Positions 12,122 through 24,925 of a stretch of DNA of 64,000 nucleotides are shown here, piece after piece. The stretch's first letter is position 1. Each line of letters begins with the position of its first letter. The notes under the pieces are model-generated. The model was not told where the DNA came from and made no database searches. It saw only the letters and a list, made by a program, of their open reading frames with translations. Source of the DNA: Promerops cafer (lineage: Eukaryota > Chordata > Aves > Passeriformes > Nectariniidae); NCBI GenBank assembly GCA_013398275.1, contig VZSE01010845.1, forward strand, positions 62,001-126,000. Direction: 5' to 3'. A program made the position numbers and the translations under genes.

Positions 12122-12378
12122 TGGCTTTAAACTGAGAGTAAGTTTAGATTCTGTGTTGGGGAGAAATTCTGCCCTGTGAGGGTGGTGAGGCCCTGGCACA
12201 GGGTGCCCAGAGAAGCTGTGGCTGCCCCTGGATCCCTGGAAGTGTCCAAGGCCAGGTTGGACAGGGCTTGGAGCAGCCTGGGATAGTGGAAGGTGTCCCT
12301 GCCTGTGATAGGGGGGTGGAATGGGATGAGTTTTAAGGTCCCTCCCAACCCAAACCATCCTGGGAGCCCATGATGCCT
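12122..12378 (+). mobile_element. CR1-type LINE 3' end
   Basis: Sense copy containing gccctggcacagggtgccca, ggatccctggaagtgtccaa, a gggatagtggaaggtgtccc segment and ttaaggtccctcccaaccc. Confidence 0.9.
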
Positions 12379-12439
12379 TGTCCCCAAGCCTGGCTCATGC
12401 AAAGCAAAGGTGCTGCTCAGCCTGGTTAGGTGGACAGTG

Positions 12440-12790
12440 GCACAGGAGGGTCCCAGCTGGATCTACAACTCCTGACAGGAGGGTGCAGCCAGGTGGGGAT
12501 TGGCCTGTTCTCCCAGCTAAAAACAGACAAGAGAAGAGAAAATTGCCTCAAGCTGTGCCAGGGGAGGTTTAGATTGGATATTAGGAACAATTTCTTAAAC
12601 AAAAGGGTGGTCAGGCATTGGAAGGGGTTGCCAGGGAGGTTTGGAGTCCCCATCCCTGGAGGTGTCCAAGGAACGCCTGGATGTGGCACTCAGAGCTCTG
12701 GGCTGGGTGACAAGGTGGGGATCAGTCACAGGTGGGACTTGGTGATCTTAGAGGTCTTTTTCAACCTCAGTAATTCTGGGATTCTGGGAT
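12440..12790 (+). mobile_element. CR1-type LINE 3' region, second subtype
   Basis: It starts about 60 bp after the previous copy, same strand, but is of the other subtype: caactcctgacaggagggtg, gtgccaggggaggtttagat, ggagtccccatccctggagg, gatgtggcactcagagctct and gatcttagaggtctttttca, then repeated attctggg units at the terminus. Confidence 0.9.
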
Positions 12791-13604
12791 CCCTGTGCTG
12801 GAGCAGAACATCTGGGGATGGAGTATTTGTTAAGACTACAGGGAATGGTCTATTCTTTAGCCTGGACCCAGCTTTTAGAGCACAAGCATCACTAGAACCC
12901 TGCTTGGGTCTGTGTCTGCCCTGTATCTGCTGCTTATTGAAGGAGAAAATTTGAGTTATGGAGATACTTAACTTAAAATTACAGAATATACTCAGTGTAA
13001 TAGATTGGCTTTTCTTTAAAAAGCCAGGTTCTGCCTCCCTCCTCCAATCTTCCTGTTAGATGTCATCCAAGATGGATTCCAAGTGCAAAAAAAAAAAAAG
13101 GCAAAGAAATAAAGCAAGTGAACCTGCAGCAAGTGAATCATTCCTACTAAATTTAAACCACTTATTATGGGGAGGGAAAAAAAAAAGAGAGAACTTGGAT
13201 TACAGGTTTAGCAAGCGTGAGCACATACTTCAGCGTGTATTGCTGGATTTGCAATTGCCAAACTTCTGATTTCTTGGAACTCTGCTATTAGCATTGTTAA
13301 GCAGTGTTCCAGACAGTCTCTCCTATAAATCCTGTTAATATGTTAAGCAGGAGAAGGCCTTTGAAAGAAGAATATTTAGCTGGCGAGTGATCTCCATTTG
13401 GGTGTGTGGTCTGGGCTGAGGTAGGGGAAGTGGCTGGGCTTGCTCTTGGAGTGTGTTGCTGGAGCATCCAGTTGATGTTTGCTTGAATGTTACTGCCATT
13501 TCTAGGAGGTGCTTGGGAATATTTTACTTATTTTTGGGGAAAAAAGTGTTAAACGGGGGGTATGAAAGGGCCAACAAGAAAACTGGAGATGGACTTTGGA
13601 CAAA

Positions 13605-13890
13605 AAACTGAGGGACAGGACATGGGGAATGGCTTCCCACTGCCAGAGGGCAGGGTTAGATGGAATATTGAGAAGGAATTCTTGGCTGTGAGGGTGGTGA
13701 GGACCTGGAATGGAATTCCCAGAGAAGTTGTGGCTGCCCCTGGATCGCTGGGAGTGTCCAAGGCCAGGCTGGACAGGGCTTGGAGCAACCTGGGATAGTG
13801 GAAGGTGTCCCTGCCCATGACACAGGGTGACACTGCGTGAGCTTTATCGTCCCTTCCAGAACAAACCATCCCGTGATTCCATGATTCTCT
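13605..13890 (+). mobile_element. CR1-type LINE 3' end
   Basis: Sense copy with aatggcttcccactgccaga, ggaattcttggctgtgaggg, ggcttggagcaacctgggat and a gtgattccatgattct terminus. Confidence 0.9.
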
Positions 13891-14035
13891 AGCTCTTGAC
13901 TTTGGAATTAGTGTTCTGTTTCACGTAGCTTTGAGAGCATTCTGTGCTCAGATCAGGGTACCAGCAGCTCCCACCTGCAGTTCAGCAGGGTGGGTGTCAC
14001 ACATGGAATGAGTGTCCGAGTCTCAGCCCAGTCAC
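13891..14035 (+). repeat. Diverged local duplication, copy 2
   Basis: Partner of 11526-11640. It has an identical 19-base block at 13995-14013 and follows a CR1 end as copy 1 does, so the CR1 and flank were probably duplicated together, or both flanks are part of a longer dispersed repeat. Confidence 0.55.
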
Positions 14036-17000
14036 AGATCAGTGATTTCCAACCCCCTGCTCTGGGTTGGAAGGTCCAAGTCATCTCTGTTCTGCACGAG
14101 TCACTGGGTAGAAACAAGATGAAGTCTCTGCTATAAAGTCACCAGAGTACAGCTTTACCTTGGACTAAAAGCTCATCCTCTCCCTCGTGTCTGCTGCTCC
14201 GTGTTCCTCTGCAGGGGTGGAAGAGCCCCTCAGGCTTTCTGGCAAAGCTGTGAAAAAGGAAACTTTGATCGGCCTCTTTGCTTGCCATGGATAATTCCTT
14301 TAGAGGGGAAGCTGATCAAAGTCCAGGTCAGCCAGGAGGAAGAAGGGGGGAAGCAGAAAAGGACGGTGGAGCCACAGATCGATATTTTCAGCACAACAGG
14401 TTGGCAAGGGCACGGGGTGGAGCAGGGCAAGGGGATGTGTTTGATCTGCGCTGCTGCAGTGGGGACACGTCTGCCACATCCCAGCCCTGTTCCAGCATCC
14501 CTGGCAGACTCAGGATTCTCAGATAGCTCCTCGTGTTCTGAAGTGAACAGCAGATGGGTGCCCTGGGTGCCCTGTGACCTCCAGCAGTTGTGAGCAGAGG
14601 GCAGACCCTGGTGACATTGCCCTGCTCTCAGCCTCCTTTTATGGCACAATTTTTATGTAGACTTTTTTGGAGGTGAAGAAGAGCTGCATTCTTATTTTAT
14701 TACAAGTAACTGAGAGCCCACAGTATTTTTCAGAACACCATTTTATATTTTGTAAAGTTCCTACCAAGTTTATTGTTTGTACAGCATTTTATCACGTTCC
14801 TTTTTGGGAAAAAGTAATGATGATCTTAAATCCAAAACCTGTTTTAAAACAGATAATATTTAAATTTTATGCAGTGAATTTGCTATTGTCAAGCGATACC
14901 GCTTTCATCCTAATACTTTTTCTTGTGCGATATACGAGTGCAAAAATAAAGGATTGTGAGGCATGACTTGTTTCTCTTGCTTGTTCCTGGTACAAGTGAT
15001 GACAGATATAATTCTGGTTTCTTTTTTTGGGTCAGCAACTGGGTATAGGTTCTTGAACTCAATTCACCTGAATGTGCCTCTTGTATTGGGCATCTTCGTT
15101 GGATCATGTAGTTGCAGTTCTCTGTGCCTGCCAAGAGTTTTACATCTATGCAAATGCAAATTCCAAGTATGATGGACCACTCCAAGAAAAAATGCAGCTT
15201 TTGGAAGTGTTTCCTGATTTGGCACAGGAAAAGTTAAAATCAAGTCAAATAAAAAGGAAATCAAGTTTGATTCAATCAACACATTTCAAAACCATTGTCT
15301 TGCAATTAATCTCTCTCTGTCAAGGACCCAATGCCAAGTGCAGTTTCTGGAATTCCACTAAAGAGGGTTTGGGGCATCTACTGAGGTGTTACCTGGACAG
15401 TCATGGATGAAGGAAGGTCCATTCCTGTCCAGTTGGATGAACGCTCTGATTTCTTGGAGCTGTTGTATCTTCTGCAGTGTCCCTTGTTGACCCTACCCTT
15501 TCCCAGCCACGACCTCCACAGAACCTGTGAGTTCCTTTTCCTGGTGGACTCCTGAATCCCCTTTGGGACAAGCAGTCTGCAGTGGAGGTGGATTCATGGC
15601 ATGCAGACATTGTGCTTGGCAATAGAGCACCTCATTTCACTGGGCATGTCCGGGGCTCCTGTGTCCCTGTATCCTTCCCAGAAAACTGTCAAGGTAATTT
15701 GTGTTAATTGGGATGGTTTTTGAAGGAGCCTCTCGTTTATTGTATGTTTGGCCCAGGCTTGGACTCAAGGACTTGGTAGTCTTCCATCCATCAGTTTTGT
15801 TGGGATGAAGGTATGTTCCTTAGAGTGTACCTGGAGTTCAAGGTGCAAACCCTGCTGGTGTCATGTGGAGGCTTTAAATCTCAGTTCCACTCCAGGGCCT
15901 GTCTTGCCTCTTGTAGCTCTGTAGGAGGCAGGTGGCTCCTAATTCACTCTTCCTCTCCCATTTCAGTGGTCAAACTGATCTGAGGTGACTGAGAACCTTT
16001 TTGATCCCTAAGCAAATGAAGTTGTAGCAGTCATTGCCTGTCCCTACTAGTCAGGAGTTTGTGCCTTGCTACCATTCTTCTGCTGGTGACATTCACATGT
16101 AATTTTAGCTGGAAAAGTCAATTCTAGTCTGGTCTTTGGTTCCAGGCAAATTTTCAGCCATGATTGGAGGGGTCAACATGGAGCAGTCCAGGAGATACAC
16201 GAGTGTAGGTGGTTGGGATGTTAAGGCTGGAAGCTCCTTTGTAAGCAATAACCAAATTACAACCTGGGTGCTCTGCTCAAATGGGTCTGCAGAGGTAGCT
16301 TGGTGACAGAATTTCATTTCCAGCTGCCATTAAGGGCAAAGCAACACTAAATTGCATCCTTTTACTGGGATTGCATTGCCTTTGATGGATCTCTGGGACT
16401 TCTGGAGTAGCACAGGGTCCTTTCCAGTGAAATACAGATGGTCATTTCTGCCTTTCTGGAAGCCTTGGAGTTTGGAAAACTTCATGGTTTTGTGACCTCA
16501 ATTTTTCTGTTGTGGGATCTGTTGCCAGTCTGCCTCAAAATGGAGCTTGGCCTCTGCCTTGTGCTCTAGGAAATGCCAGTAAATTTGGGGAAGGAGGCTT
16601 CTTTTGCATGGGATTTGGGAGGGAGAAGAAGGGAGAAATAGTTTTGGCTGTGATCCTTGCCAATGTGCTGCAGGGCATATTGTAGGGGAAATAATTTATT
16701 TGCTTTCTGACATTTACCTGTAATAAAGGATAAGCTGTGGCTGTATCATAAGATTGAGGTATTTTTTTTCTAAAGGGGAGAGTCTTCTGTCGATGTTTTC
16801 CCCTCAGAGTTCAGAGAAAAAATAAGATCCCATAAAAAAATTGTAAACTTGTTAACTTGACAAGGAGCTGCTGCATTCCGTCACCGTAATCCCAAAATAT
16901 GGCCTGCTCCAGGGCTGTGCTGTGAAAGGTTTGGTAAACAACACAGTCACAGTAAGAATGAAACCAGCAGTGGCTGGAGGTGACTTCTGAGCATTTTTTC

Positions 17001-17734
17001 CAAGGATTTTGGTGTTCATAAAAAGTGTGGTCTTTCTCTGCTTTCCACTCACTGGTGCAGGTTGCTCAGAGAAAATTAAGTCTTAAATTTTGAAGATACT
17101 TAGGACATGGTCCTGAACCACTGGCTTTGGTGGCCCTGCTTGAGCAGGGAGCTTGGATAAAAGGATTTTCACGTGGAGCTGCATGCTGCACGTCACCAAG
17201 CCGTGGGGTGTGCTCAGGAGGTGGCAGTGCCTGGAGACGGTTCCTAGCCTTGCTTCCCAGGGCACAAATAAAACACATCCTTGAGTCATATGGCAGAGCT
17301 TTTAAAAAATTTTTTTTTTCCTAATATGCCTATTTTGGGAAAATGGGCTAGAGAGTCCTAGATTAGCTCCAGTATTTTGGACACTAGTCCTACTTCTGTG
17401 CGTGTACCCAGATGAATTTAAGTTTTGATACAAACGCAGTACCTGGACTTTTAAAAGCCCTGGGTAAATAAGAGCCTGTCTGAACATCTCCCAGGAATAA
17501 AGGACTTGGGGCTGGCAGAGGAGGGCTGCTGTCTGAAATGTGAAGCCAGACACATTCAGAGTAGAAATCAAGTACAGATTTGTAGTGGAGAGGGTGATTA
17601 ATCACCAGAATGAGCTGGAGTGGATGGACCCTTGGTCTCTGGCTGGTTTTGAGGCAAGATGTCCTGGGGCAGAAGTTAAACCAGGTAACAGCTTTACTTC
17701 ATCCTGGCCTCAGTGTAGGGAAGCCAACTGAATC
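14036..17734. other. Non-coding sequence, no gene seen
   Basis: No supported coding frame or transposon. The AT-rich block at about 14700-14960 lacks obvious repeat character and could be conserved non-coding DNA, but nothing in the sequence proves this. Confidence 0.45.
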
Positions 17735-17965
17735 CAAAATCATTTAGGTTAGAAAAGACCTCCAAAATCATCCAGTTGGAATGAGTCCAGTCTTTAACAG
17801 ATAGATGTTTGTCACCCAGACTAGAGCATTGAGTGACACATCCAGTTGTGCCTTGGGCACTTCCAGGGATGGGGACTCCAGCACCTCCCTGGGCCCATTC
17901 CAATGTTTGACAACCCTTTCCATGAAGAAATTCCTCCAGATGTCCAGCCTGAACCTCCCCAACCC
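17735..17965 (-). mobile_element. CR1-type LINE 3' end
   Basis: The reverse complement shows gaggaatttcttcatgg, aaagggttgtcaaacattgg, gagtccccatccctggaagt, ttggatgattttggaggtct and an aatgatttt-like end. It is of the gagtccccatccctgg subtype. Confidence 0.85.
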
Positions 17966-19700
17966 ATGTTCATGGACATGTGTACACACATTGCCACAGG
18001 GTCCTTACAATTCCTACAGACCTTAGGCTGTACATTAAGTAAAAGACCTAAATTTTTAAATTTTTGCTGTTTCTAGCAGAGTATTGGTTTGTAATTATGC
18101 CTGGAGTTGGGGATCTGCCTTTACTGCGAGTTCAGCACTGGTAGAACTTCGTTCTTAGAGCTGAATTTCTTCACCAGCCTGAACCTTGGTGGTTCTGCAT
18201 TTCAGGAGTGCTGTGACAGTTCTAGTGCTGGGGCCTCTGCTGTGTTCAGACACTGATACTGCCCTGGGTGGCTTTAAGCCAAGAATTCAGCCCCTCTCTT
18301 CATGTTTTACTTATGTCAAAATGGTGATGTTTGTCTTCCCCAAGGACAAAAGCTTTTAGTTTGTTATTTGTAAAGCCCATTTTAAGAACTCACCAAGGAA
18401 GGTATTAGTGAAATACAAAGTGATGGCTTTTTTTTTTTTATTTTTATACTATATGAGTCACTCAGAAATTAAAAGAGAAAATGAGTTTCACTTCCAAGTA
18501 AGTGATATCAGCCTCATCTTTACCAAGTGACTTTCTCCTTGCTTCTGCAGGGTGTTGTGGATCAGGGTGAACTCTACTTCAAAACATTTAATTGCACACA
18601 GTGAGAAACGAAGAAAACTGAAGGGGATCCCAAGAATGTATTAAAAATCAGAACTAAAATGAGAATGATTTCATGTCAAGTGAGACAAATGCAGAGTTGA
18701 TACTCCAGTGCTTCACACTTCCACTTGTCCTTGGCACTGAGAAAATGAGATTTTTAATATCTGAAAAACAGATTGCCATGAAGACTCATCCATTGTAAAT
18801 TTAAGCTGCCTTTATAGCAACTTAAGCTGGGGACAGGATTGTTCATTACATCTGATTCTACAACTGCAGCCATGATTTCCATATTAATAGTGACTTTTTT
18901 TTTTTTTTTATTGTCTCTACCAGAAATAAGAGGGGAAGCTGGTTGTGTTTTCTCTGGGTTAGCAGATAATTTATTTAATGAATAATGGGAAAAGGGCAAA
19001 GGTTTGTGAGTTCTTACTCCCGTGTCACCACAAAGAGTGGTGGCACCTGCCTTGGCTGCTGTGCTCAGACTGCTTTGGTGCTTTGGTTCGTGCTAAAAGG
19101 AGACTGAGGGAAAGGGGGATATTGAGTCATGATTCAGAGTGAGGATTTGTTGCTCATGGAATTCATGTTGGTCAGGATTGAATTGGTTTGACTCACATTT
19201 TAGGTGAAGGGTTTGCTTGTTCCCTGCCTGATGTGCCCTTAAGTGACAAAAGCATTGAAGCAACTTCTCACATGTGTCTGGGGGTGGGGAAGGTATTTCT
19301 GTGCCACTGAACTTTAGACCAGCGTGGAGTCAAAGCCTGTTTGTGCCCCTTTTCAATAGCGGCCGCTCGGGGCTGGCAGTGGCCAGAGGAAGCACCAGCT
19401 TCCTCTCCTTTCTCTGGAGCTGGGCTTCCTTTCACCAGTCCTGCTCCCAAGGCAGACCTGAGCATTCCCTCTCCTCCCTTCCTTAGTCTGGGACACTTTG
19501 TGGTTGCATTTTGAGTGTAATAAACCTGCCTGACACTTTAACGTGGCAAAACCAAAGAATTATCCCTATTTTCTCATGGATTTGCTGCTGTTTATTTCTG
19601 CTGAAGTCCTGTCTGCACTCACAGATCTGGAGTCTCTTGGAAAAGCTTGTCTTCCTCCTCTAATCACGTCCCAAATTTGGGCTAGATCCTAATGGCTCTT
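17966..19700. other. Non-coding sequence, no gene seen
   Basis: Only chance reading frames. Poly-T/A runs lie near 18430 and 18896-18909. A lone NotI-type GC octamer sits near 19360. Confidence 0.45.
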
Positions 19701-19960
19701 CTCTGAAAACATCTGAGGTCCATACCAGTTTTTTCCTCTTTCATTGCTATCACTAATATCATCCTCCTGCCTTTGTCATCTCAAAACCTGAGTTACAGCA
19801 GCCTTTTCTTTGCTTCTCTTATCTCATCTCCTCGTGTTCTACTTTTAATCCTGCATTTCGTGATGATGGAAGGTGATTTTTTCTTTCCTTTGTGGGTTTT
19901 CTTCTTGGCTACATCCACACTCCTCACCCTGGAAGCAGGTCTTTCTCTGAGGAATCCAGT
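19700..19960 (+). mobile_element. Possible L2-clade LINE RT remnant
   Basis: A + strand frame at 19773 reads SSQNLSYSSLFFASL followed by ISSPRVLLLILHFVM. The spacing resembles the non-LTR RT stretch ISRLDYCNSLL.GLP.......LQ.IQN. Substitutions are numerous and only the pattern suggests homology. Confidence 0.3.
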
Positions 19961-20579
19961 TCTTTATCATTAGCCCCTTTGACCTTCAGAAAGTTTGTAT
20001 ATATTTAAGTCTAATTTGTTCCTCTTTGGAAAACAAAACAGCTCTCTGTATTAAAATTTGGCAAGAAGTCAGCAGCATGATCTCATATTTTTTGTGACTG
20101 CCTCAGGGAATATGTTTAAAATGCAGTTAAGAGATTTGACAGAGGAGGGGTTTGGTAGGGGAGTGTCTCTAAAAGGTTTGGAGTGGCTGACAGGGAAGGA
20201 CCTGGGTGTTTGGCTCTTCCATCCATCAGTGGTTTGGTGTCACTGATTCTCTCCCAGCTCACAGAACGTGGCCTGTGAGGGTCTGCTGAGACCGTTCATC
20301 TTGGTGACCTCTTTTCCTCAGTGTGGGCCAAGTGAGTTTTTCTGGAAGAGCAGCAGCCAACTCTCAGCACCTCCTGTCCCTGGAAACACCCAGAGCTTTC
20401 CCTGGCCACAGCTGGGTGGGAGAAGGCTCTTATGGACAGGCTTAAGCCTCCCAGGAAAGCTGGTGGCCAAAAGCTGAGTGCTGCCACTTCTGGGAAGGCT
20501 CGTTCAGCCCAGCCTTTGGTCCTGGGAAGTTCATGAGATTTTTCATGGAGGAAAAAAGGAAGAAAAACCACATGGAGTT

Positions 20580-20700
20580 GATACCACCATCCCTGGAGAG
20601 ATTTAAGAGCGGTGTGGATGTGACACCTGGGGACATGGGCCAGTGGTGGCCTTGGCAGTGCTGGGGTAACAACTTGACTCAATGGTCTTGATGGAGGTGA
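20580..20700 (+). mobile_element. CR1-type LINE fragment
   Basis: Sense fragment: ccaccatccctggagagatt, ggtgtggatgtgacacctgg, acatgggccagtggtggcct, and an actcaatggtcttgatggagg end. The next CR1 copy begins almost immediately downstream. Confidence 0.8.
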
Positions 20701-20714
20701 TTTTCCTCCTGTGC

Positions 20715-21243
20715 TCTGCTTTGTGAGACCTCACGTGGAATTCTGTGTCCAGCTCTGGGGGGTTCTCAGGGAAGATCTGGAGCTGTTGGAGTGAAACCAG
20801 AGGAGGCCACGGAGCTGCTCCGAGGGCTGGAGCCCCTCTGCTCTGGAGCCAGGCTGGGAGAGCTGGGGGTGTTCAGCCTGGAAAAGGCTCCAGGGAGACC
20901 TCAGAGCCCCTTCCAGAGCCTAAAGGGGCTCCAGGAGAGCTGGAGAGGGACTGGGGACAAGGCATGGAGGGACAGGACACAGGGAATGGCTTCCCACTGC
21001 CAGAGATCAGGGATGGATGAGATATTGAGAAGGAATTCCTGCCTGTGAGGGTGGGGAGGCCCTGGCACAGGGTGCCCAGGGAAGCTGTGGCTGCCCCTGG
21101 ATCCCTGGCAGTGTCCAAGGCCAGGTTGGATGGGGCCTGGATCAACCTGGGATAGTGGAAGGTGTGTCTGTCCATGGCAGGGGTAGGACAGGATGAGCTT
21201 TAAGGTCCCTTCCACCCAAAGCATTTTGGGGTTCTGTGATCTT
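20715..21243 (+). mobile_element. CR1-type LINE 3' region, longest copy in window
   Basis: About 530 bp in sense orientation. It includes the ORF2-end segment (gtgagacctcacgtggaatt, ctgtgtccagctctgggg, agaggaggccacggagctgc), then ccagagcctaaaggggctcc, aatggcttcccactgccaga, and the 3' end ctttaaggtcccttccaccc and ggttctgtgat. Confidence 0.9.
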
Positions 21244-24200
21244 AGAGGGCTTTTCCTGCCTAACCAGCTCCGTGCCTCTGCATCCCCGTGTGCCCAGTGG
21301 GCTCCATCTGGGAGAGGTGCAGTTCTTCCCCAACATCTTCAGCAGGTGTTGAGGGAGGAAGAGTAATTCTCTAATATCTGGACCACTTCTAACCACTGAG
21401 AAGAGCCAAGATGTGTCCATCCATGACTGCTCTCCATGGATTATCAATCCACGATTGCTGATGTTACAGATGGAGCAGAGGAAATTATCGTGCAACTCCC
21501 TGTGCTGCAGTATCCACTCATTTTCTCTCCCAGCTCTGCCTGGATATAACATCCTGCTTTTTCCTCTTGGTTAATAGTTTGACTTTTGGAGCACTTTCAG
21601 TCCGTGTTAGTTTGTGGAGAACGACATCAGCAGTGATAGCTGAGGAAAATTCTATTAGGTCATTTCTCCTCGGAACACAGTACCTGTCTCCTGAGCTCTT
21701 TGCGGATGTTGGCCAAATAATCCTTTTAATAGCTTTTGTGAGTTAAAAGGGTAGGTAACTGTCATAAGGCTAAATGATTGCATAGATTAATTTACTTGTG
21801 GCCGAAAGAAATCAATTGTAATTTAAATTTTTGTCTCTGGACTGATTACAACACCAGACATCAACTTTCTCTGTAAGAATCTGCCGTGTGCATTGAAGTC
21901 TGTGAGTCTGGATTAGTGACAGATTATCCAGAATGATGGGATTGGATCTCTTTGCCTCTCCCAGACATCTCTAATGTTCTTGGATCTTTTCCTTGTGTCT
22001 TACAGAATGGTGAATAACACTGAAGACCCTCAAGAGGCTTTGTGACGTCCCATCCTCATGTAAAGTATGCTCAGAACTTTTCCAGTAGTGTAAGTACAAG
22101 CTGAAGAAACTCATAACAGTTAAGAGTAATTTTGTGGTGTTCTTCTGTTAAATTGTCTAAAAAGAACAGAGAAATGGTTACAATGACTGTGAGCAGTTGG
22201 CTGAGTTGGAGAGTTTCACTGGTTTAGTGGAAGATTTAAACCAGGGAAGACATTTAAACCAGAAATAGTAAAATAACTGGACATTTAAATCAGGGAGTAG
22301 TAACGCTGAATTCCTCACTTGGTCTGGCTCTTGTATTGTTTGTGCTTCTACATTTCTGTCACTGAAACAGAAGGAAAATGATGCAGTTCTTAGAAAATTA
22401 GTCTTGATCAGAGAAAAATCAGTTTTAAAGGAGAGCTCTCCATACAGCAACTGAACAAATGAGAGGGATAAAGAGTTTAACACCACTCTAGATTTGCTGA
22501 AAGGGATGAGCCACCTTCAATTTAGTGGGCTCTGGCAGAGACAGAGAACCTGGGGCACCTCACCCAATCCTGGTGCTGGATGTGTTGGCCCAAGCCACTC
22601 AAGTATCTTGAACCCCGGTGCCAATCGAGGTTGTCCAAATCTCATTGTGGAATTGGAATTCAGTTTGTTCCTTTTAATTACTTCTGTCATATATCTTCAA
22701 TTTAACTGGTTTCCATGCTGTTTCTTCAATAAATAAACAAATGAATTCAAATTCTGAAGCTTGTCAGGCTGAAAGGAGGGGCTTGACCTGCCCTGTGCTG
22801 TCACTCATCTCCCGCTGGCCAGTCCTGTATGGCTGTTTGCAGTATCCCTGTTAGAGGCACAACCAAATGCTCGTCACCTGCAATCAGATTCCTGACATAC
22901 TTTGACCTCTTGACTTCAGATTGTTCCTTCTGTCAGCCTGAGCTGGAAAGAGAAACCTTTTCTACAGGATGGGTAGCAAGGAACTGGGCTGCTGTGAATG
23001 CATCCCATTTCCCCAGATGGATTATTTCAAGGATGAAGATCTATGCTTGGACAGTGCTAGTGCAAGTGGCAGTGCAGTCACAGCCTTCTGTAGAAGGAGT
23101 CACAGCAAAAAATAATGACTGACAGGGATTTAGTGTTGGAAACCAAACTCCAATGGATTTCAAAAAGCCATTAATTAGTGATTTTCTATTGCCGGTGGCT
23201 TAATGTTCTGTTCAAAACTGGTGGTTTCCTACTTTGCTGCCAGTCCCTTGAGCCACCTCCTCTTCTTCCTTTTAGCTGGAAGTATGTTGGATTTCAGGAT
23301 TAAAATCACCTCCTGAAATTGTAAAGATCTGGTTCACAGCAGGAAGTCTGGAGGTAAGGCTACATCACCCTGGGCATCTTTGTTATCCCGGTAATTCGGA
23401 GTTTGCTGGGTCACCTCAGAGCTCCTCTGTGCTTGCAGTGAGCACAGGGACATCTCACAGCTTTGAGACAGGCTTTTGCCAGAAATTTCCAGACTGGGAG
23501 TTGCATAGCTTGAATTTCCTGTGTTTTAGCTGGATTTCAGTCATGTTCTGCCCCTGTGCAGTTTTCTGCTGCCACCTCCCAGCAGGGCAGTAGCAGCTTC
23601 CCTGATTTATTCCAGTGTATGTGCAGTTAATATGGCCATGGAAGATGCCACAGAAGCAGAGGTGAATAATTTTTGATTGAGGGAAAACTGGGGGGAACCT
23701 ATTTGGAGGGGATTAGAGAGTATTAAATTAGGGGAAATGGGTCAAGGTGATGCATTTAGATAGAAAGTTTCCAGATTAAACCACAGATATCTTTTAAGAA
23801 GGGTAAATGGGATTGTGAAAGGGAAAGAGGAAAATGGAGCCTTAAAATTTTTTTTAAAAGTTTGAATTTAAATAGTGATTAAGATTGAAGAGTTGCAAAA
23901 CTGCCTTGGTAAGAGAGTAGTTGGGTTACTCCTAGGAGTAGGAGTCACCTGGGTGCAGTTACCATTTCATTGCCTCATTTTAACCCTTAGTAGGATGAGA
24001 GTCAGTGCTAGAGAGGAGTTTGAGGCATGGTGTGAGCACAGAACTCTTGATCTTGGCCTCACAGGAATTAAGAATTTATCTAAAACTAAGTCCTGTAGCC
24101 AGCACAGCTTTATCTCTGTTGGGCTCCCCATAAATATGGGAGTAATTACTTGAGCTTTGTAGTCCATATTGATTAATTAATATGTGTTAATAGTGAGCTA

Positions 24201-24809
24201 TGACTATCAGTATGTTTTACATCTCTCAGAGTATGATTTCTGATAGAACCAGACAGTTTCACTGTCATCACTTCAGATTTACCTGAATGATCAGGCCAGT
24301 GCTATGAATTTAACTGCCAGCAATGGCAGCAGTGTCTGGGGAGTGAGTAAAAGAAAAAAGGGTGAATGATGCAGATGGAGAAGGACTGGACTGAAGCCTT
24401 CTCATCATTTGGGAAAAACAACAGGAAGAAAAGAACAAGAGTATGAATTCCACCAAGTCAGCACAGACTGAAGAGCAGGCACTGGACTTAGAGTGGCTTA
24501 GAAAATCACCACAGGCTGAGCTGTACCTGTCCAGTGTCCTTGAAATGTGACACAAAACAGGTTAATTAAACTCAGGTAACAGAGAACTCAGCTGATTTTC
24601 TCCTTTTGTCTTCAGTGACAAGGTATTGTGTAAATAGTGGGTGACTCTGGGAGCATTCATTTGTCTTTTTTAGCTTCTTTAATTGAAACAATATCCTGCC
24701 TGAGTCTTTGGTTTTACTTTAAGATAAACCAGGTGAGTTAATTTATGATTTCACAGCAAAAGTGACATAAAGAAAAAATCTTGTTGAATGGTAAAGTTTT
24801 TTTCCTCAA
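21244..24809. other. Non-coding sequence, no gene seen
   Basis: No gene or clear transposon. The block at about 21700-21900 (AT-rich, non-repetitive, with ATTA and ATTGTAAT homeodomain-type cores) could be a conserved non-coding element; this is only an impression. Confidence 0.4.
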
Positions 24810-24925
24810 AAGAGTTTGGCACAGCTGCCCAGGGAAGTGGTGGATTCCCTTCCCTGGAGGGATTTCAAAGCTGTGTGGATGTGACACTTGGGGACATGGG
24901 CTAGTGGTGGCCTTGGCAGTGTGGA
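24810..24925 (+). mobile_element. CR1-type LINE fragment
   Basis: Sense fragment: agctgcccagggaagtggtg, cctggagggatttcaaagct, gtgtggatgtgacacttggg and tagtggtggccttggcagtg. It closely resembles the fragment at 20580-20700. Confidence 0.85.

Noticed and set aside
20745..21020. Open frames of 85-91 codons within 20.7-21.0 kb
   Set aside because: They lie inside a CR1 3' region; frames in this GC-rich consensus recur at every copy and are not genes.
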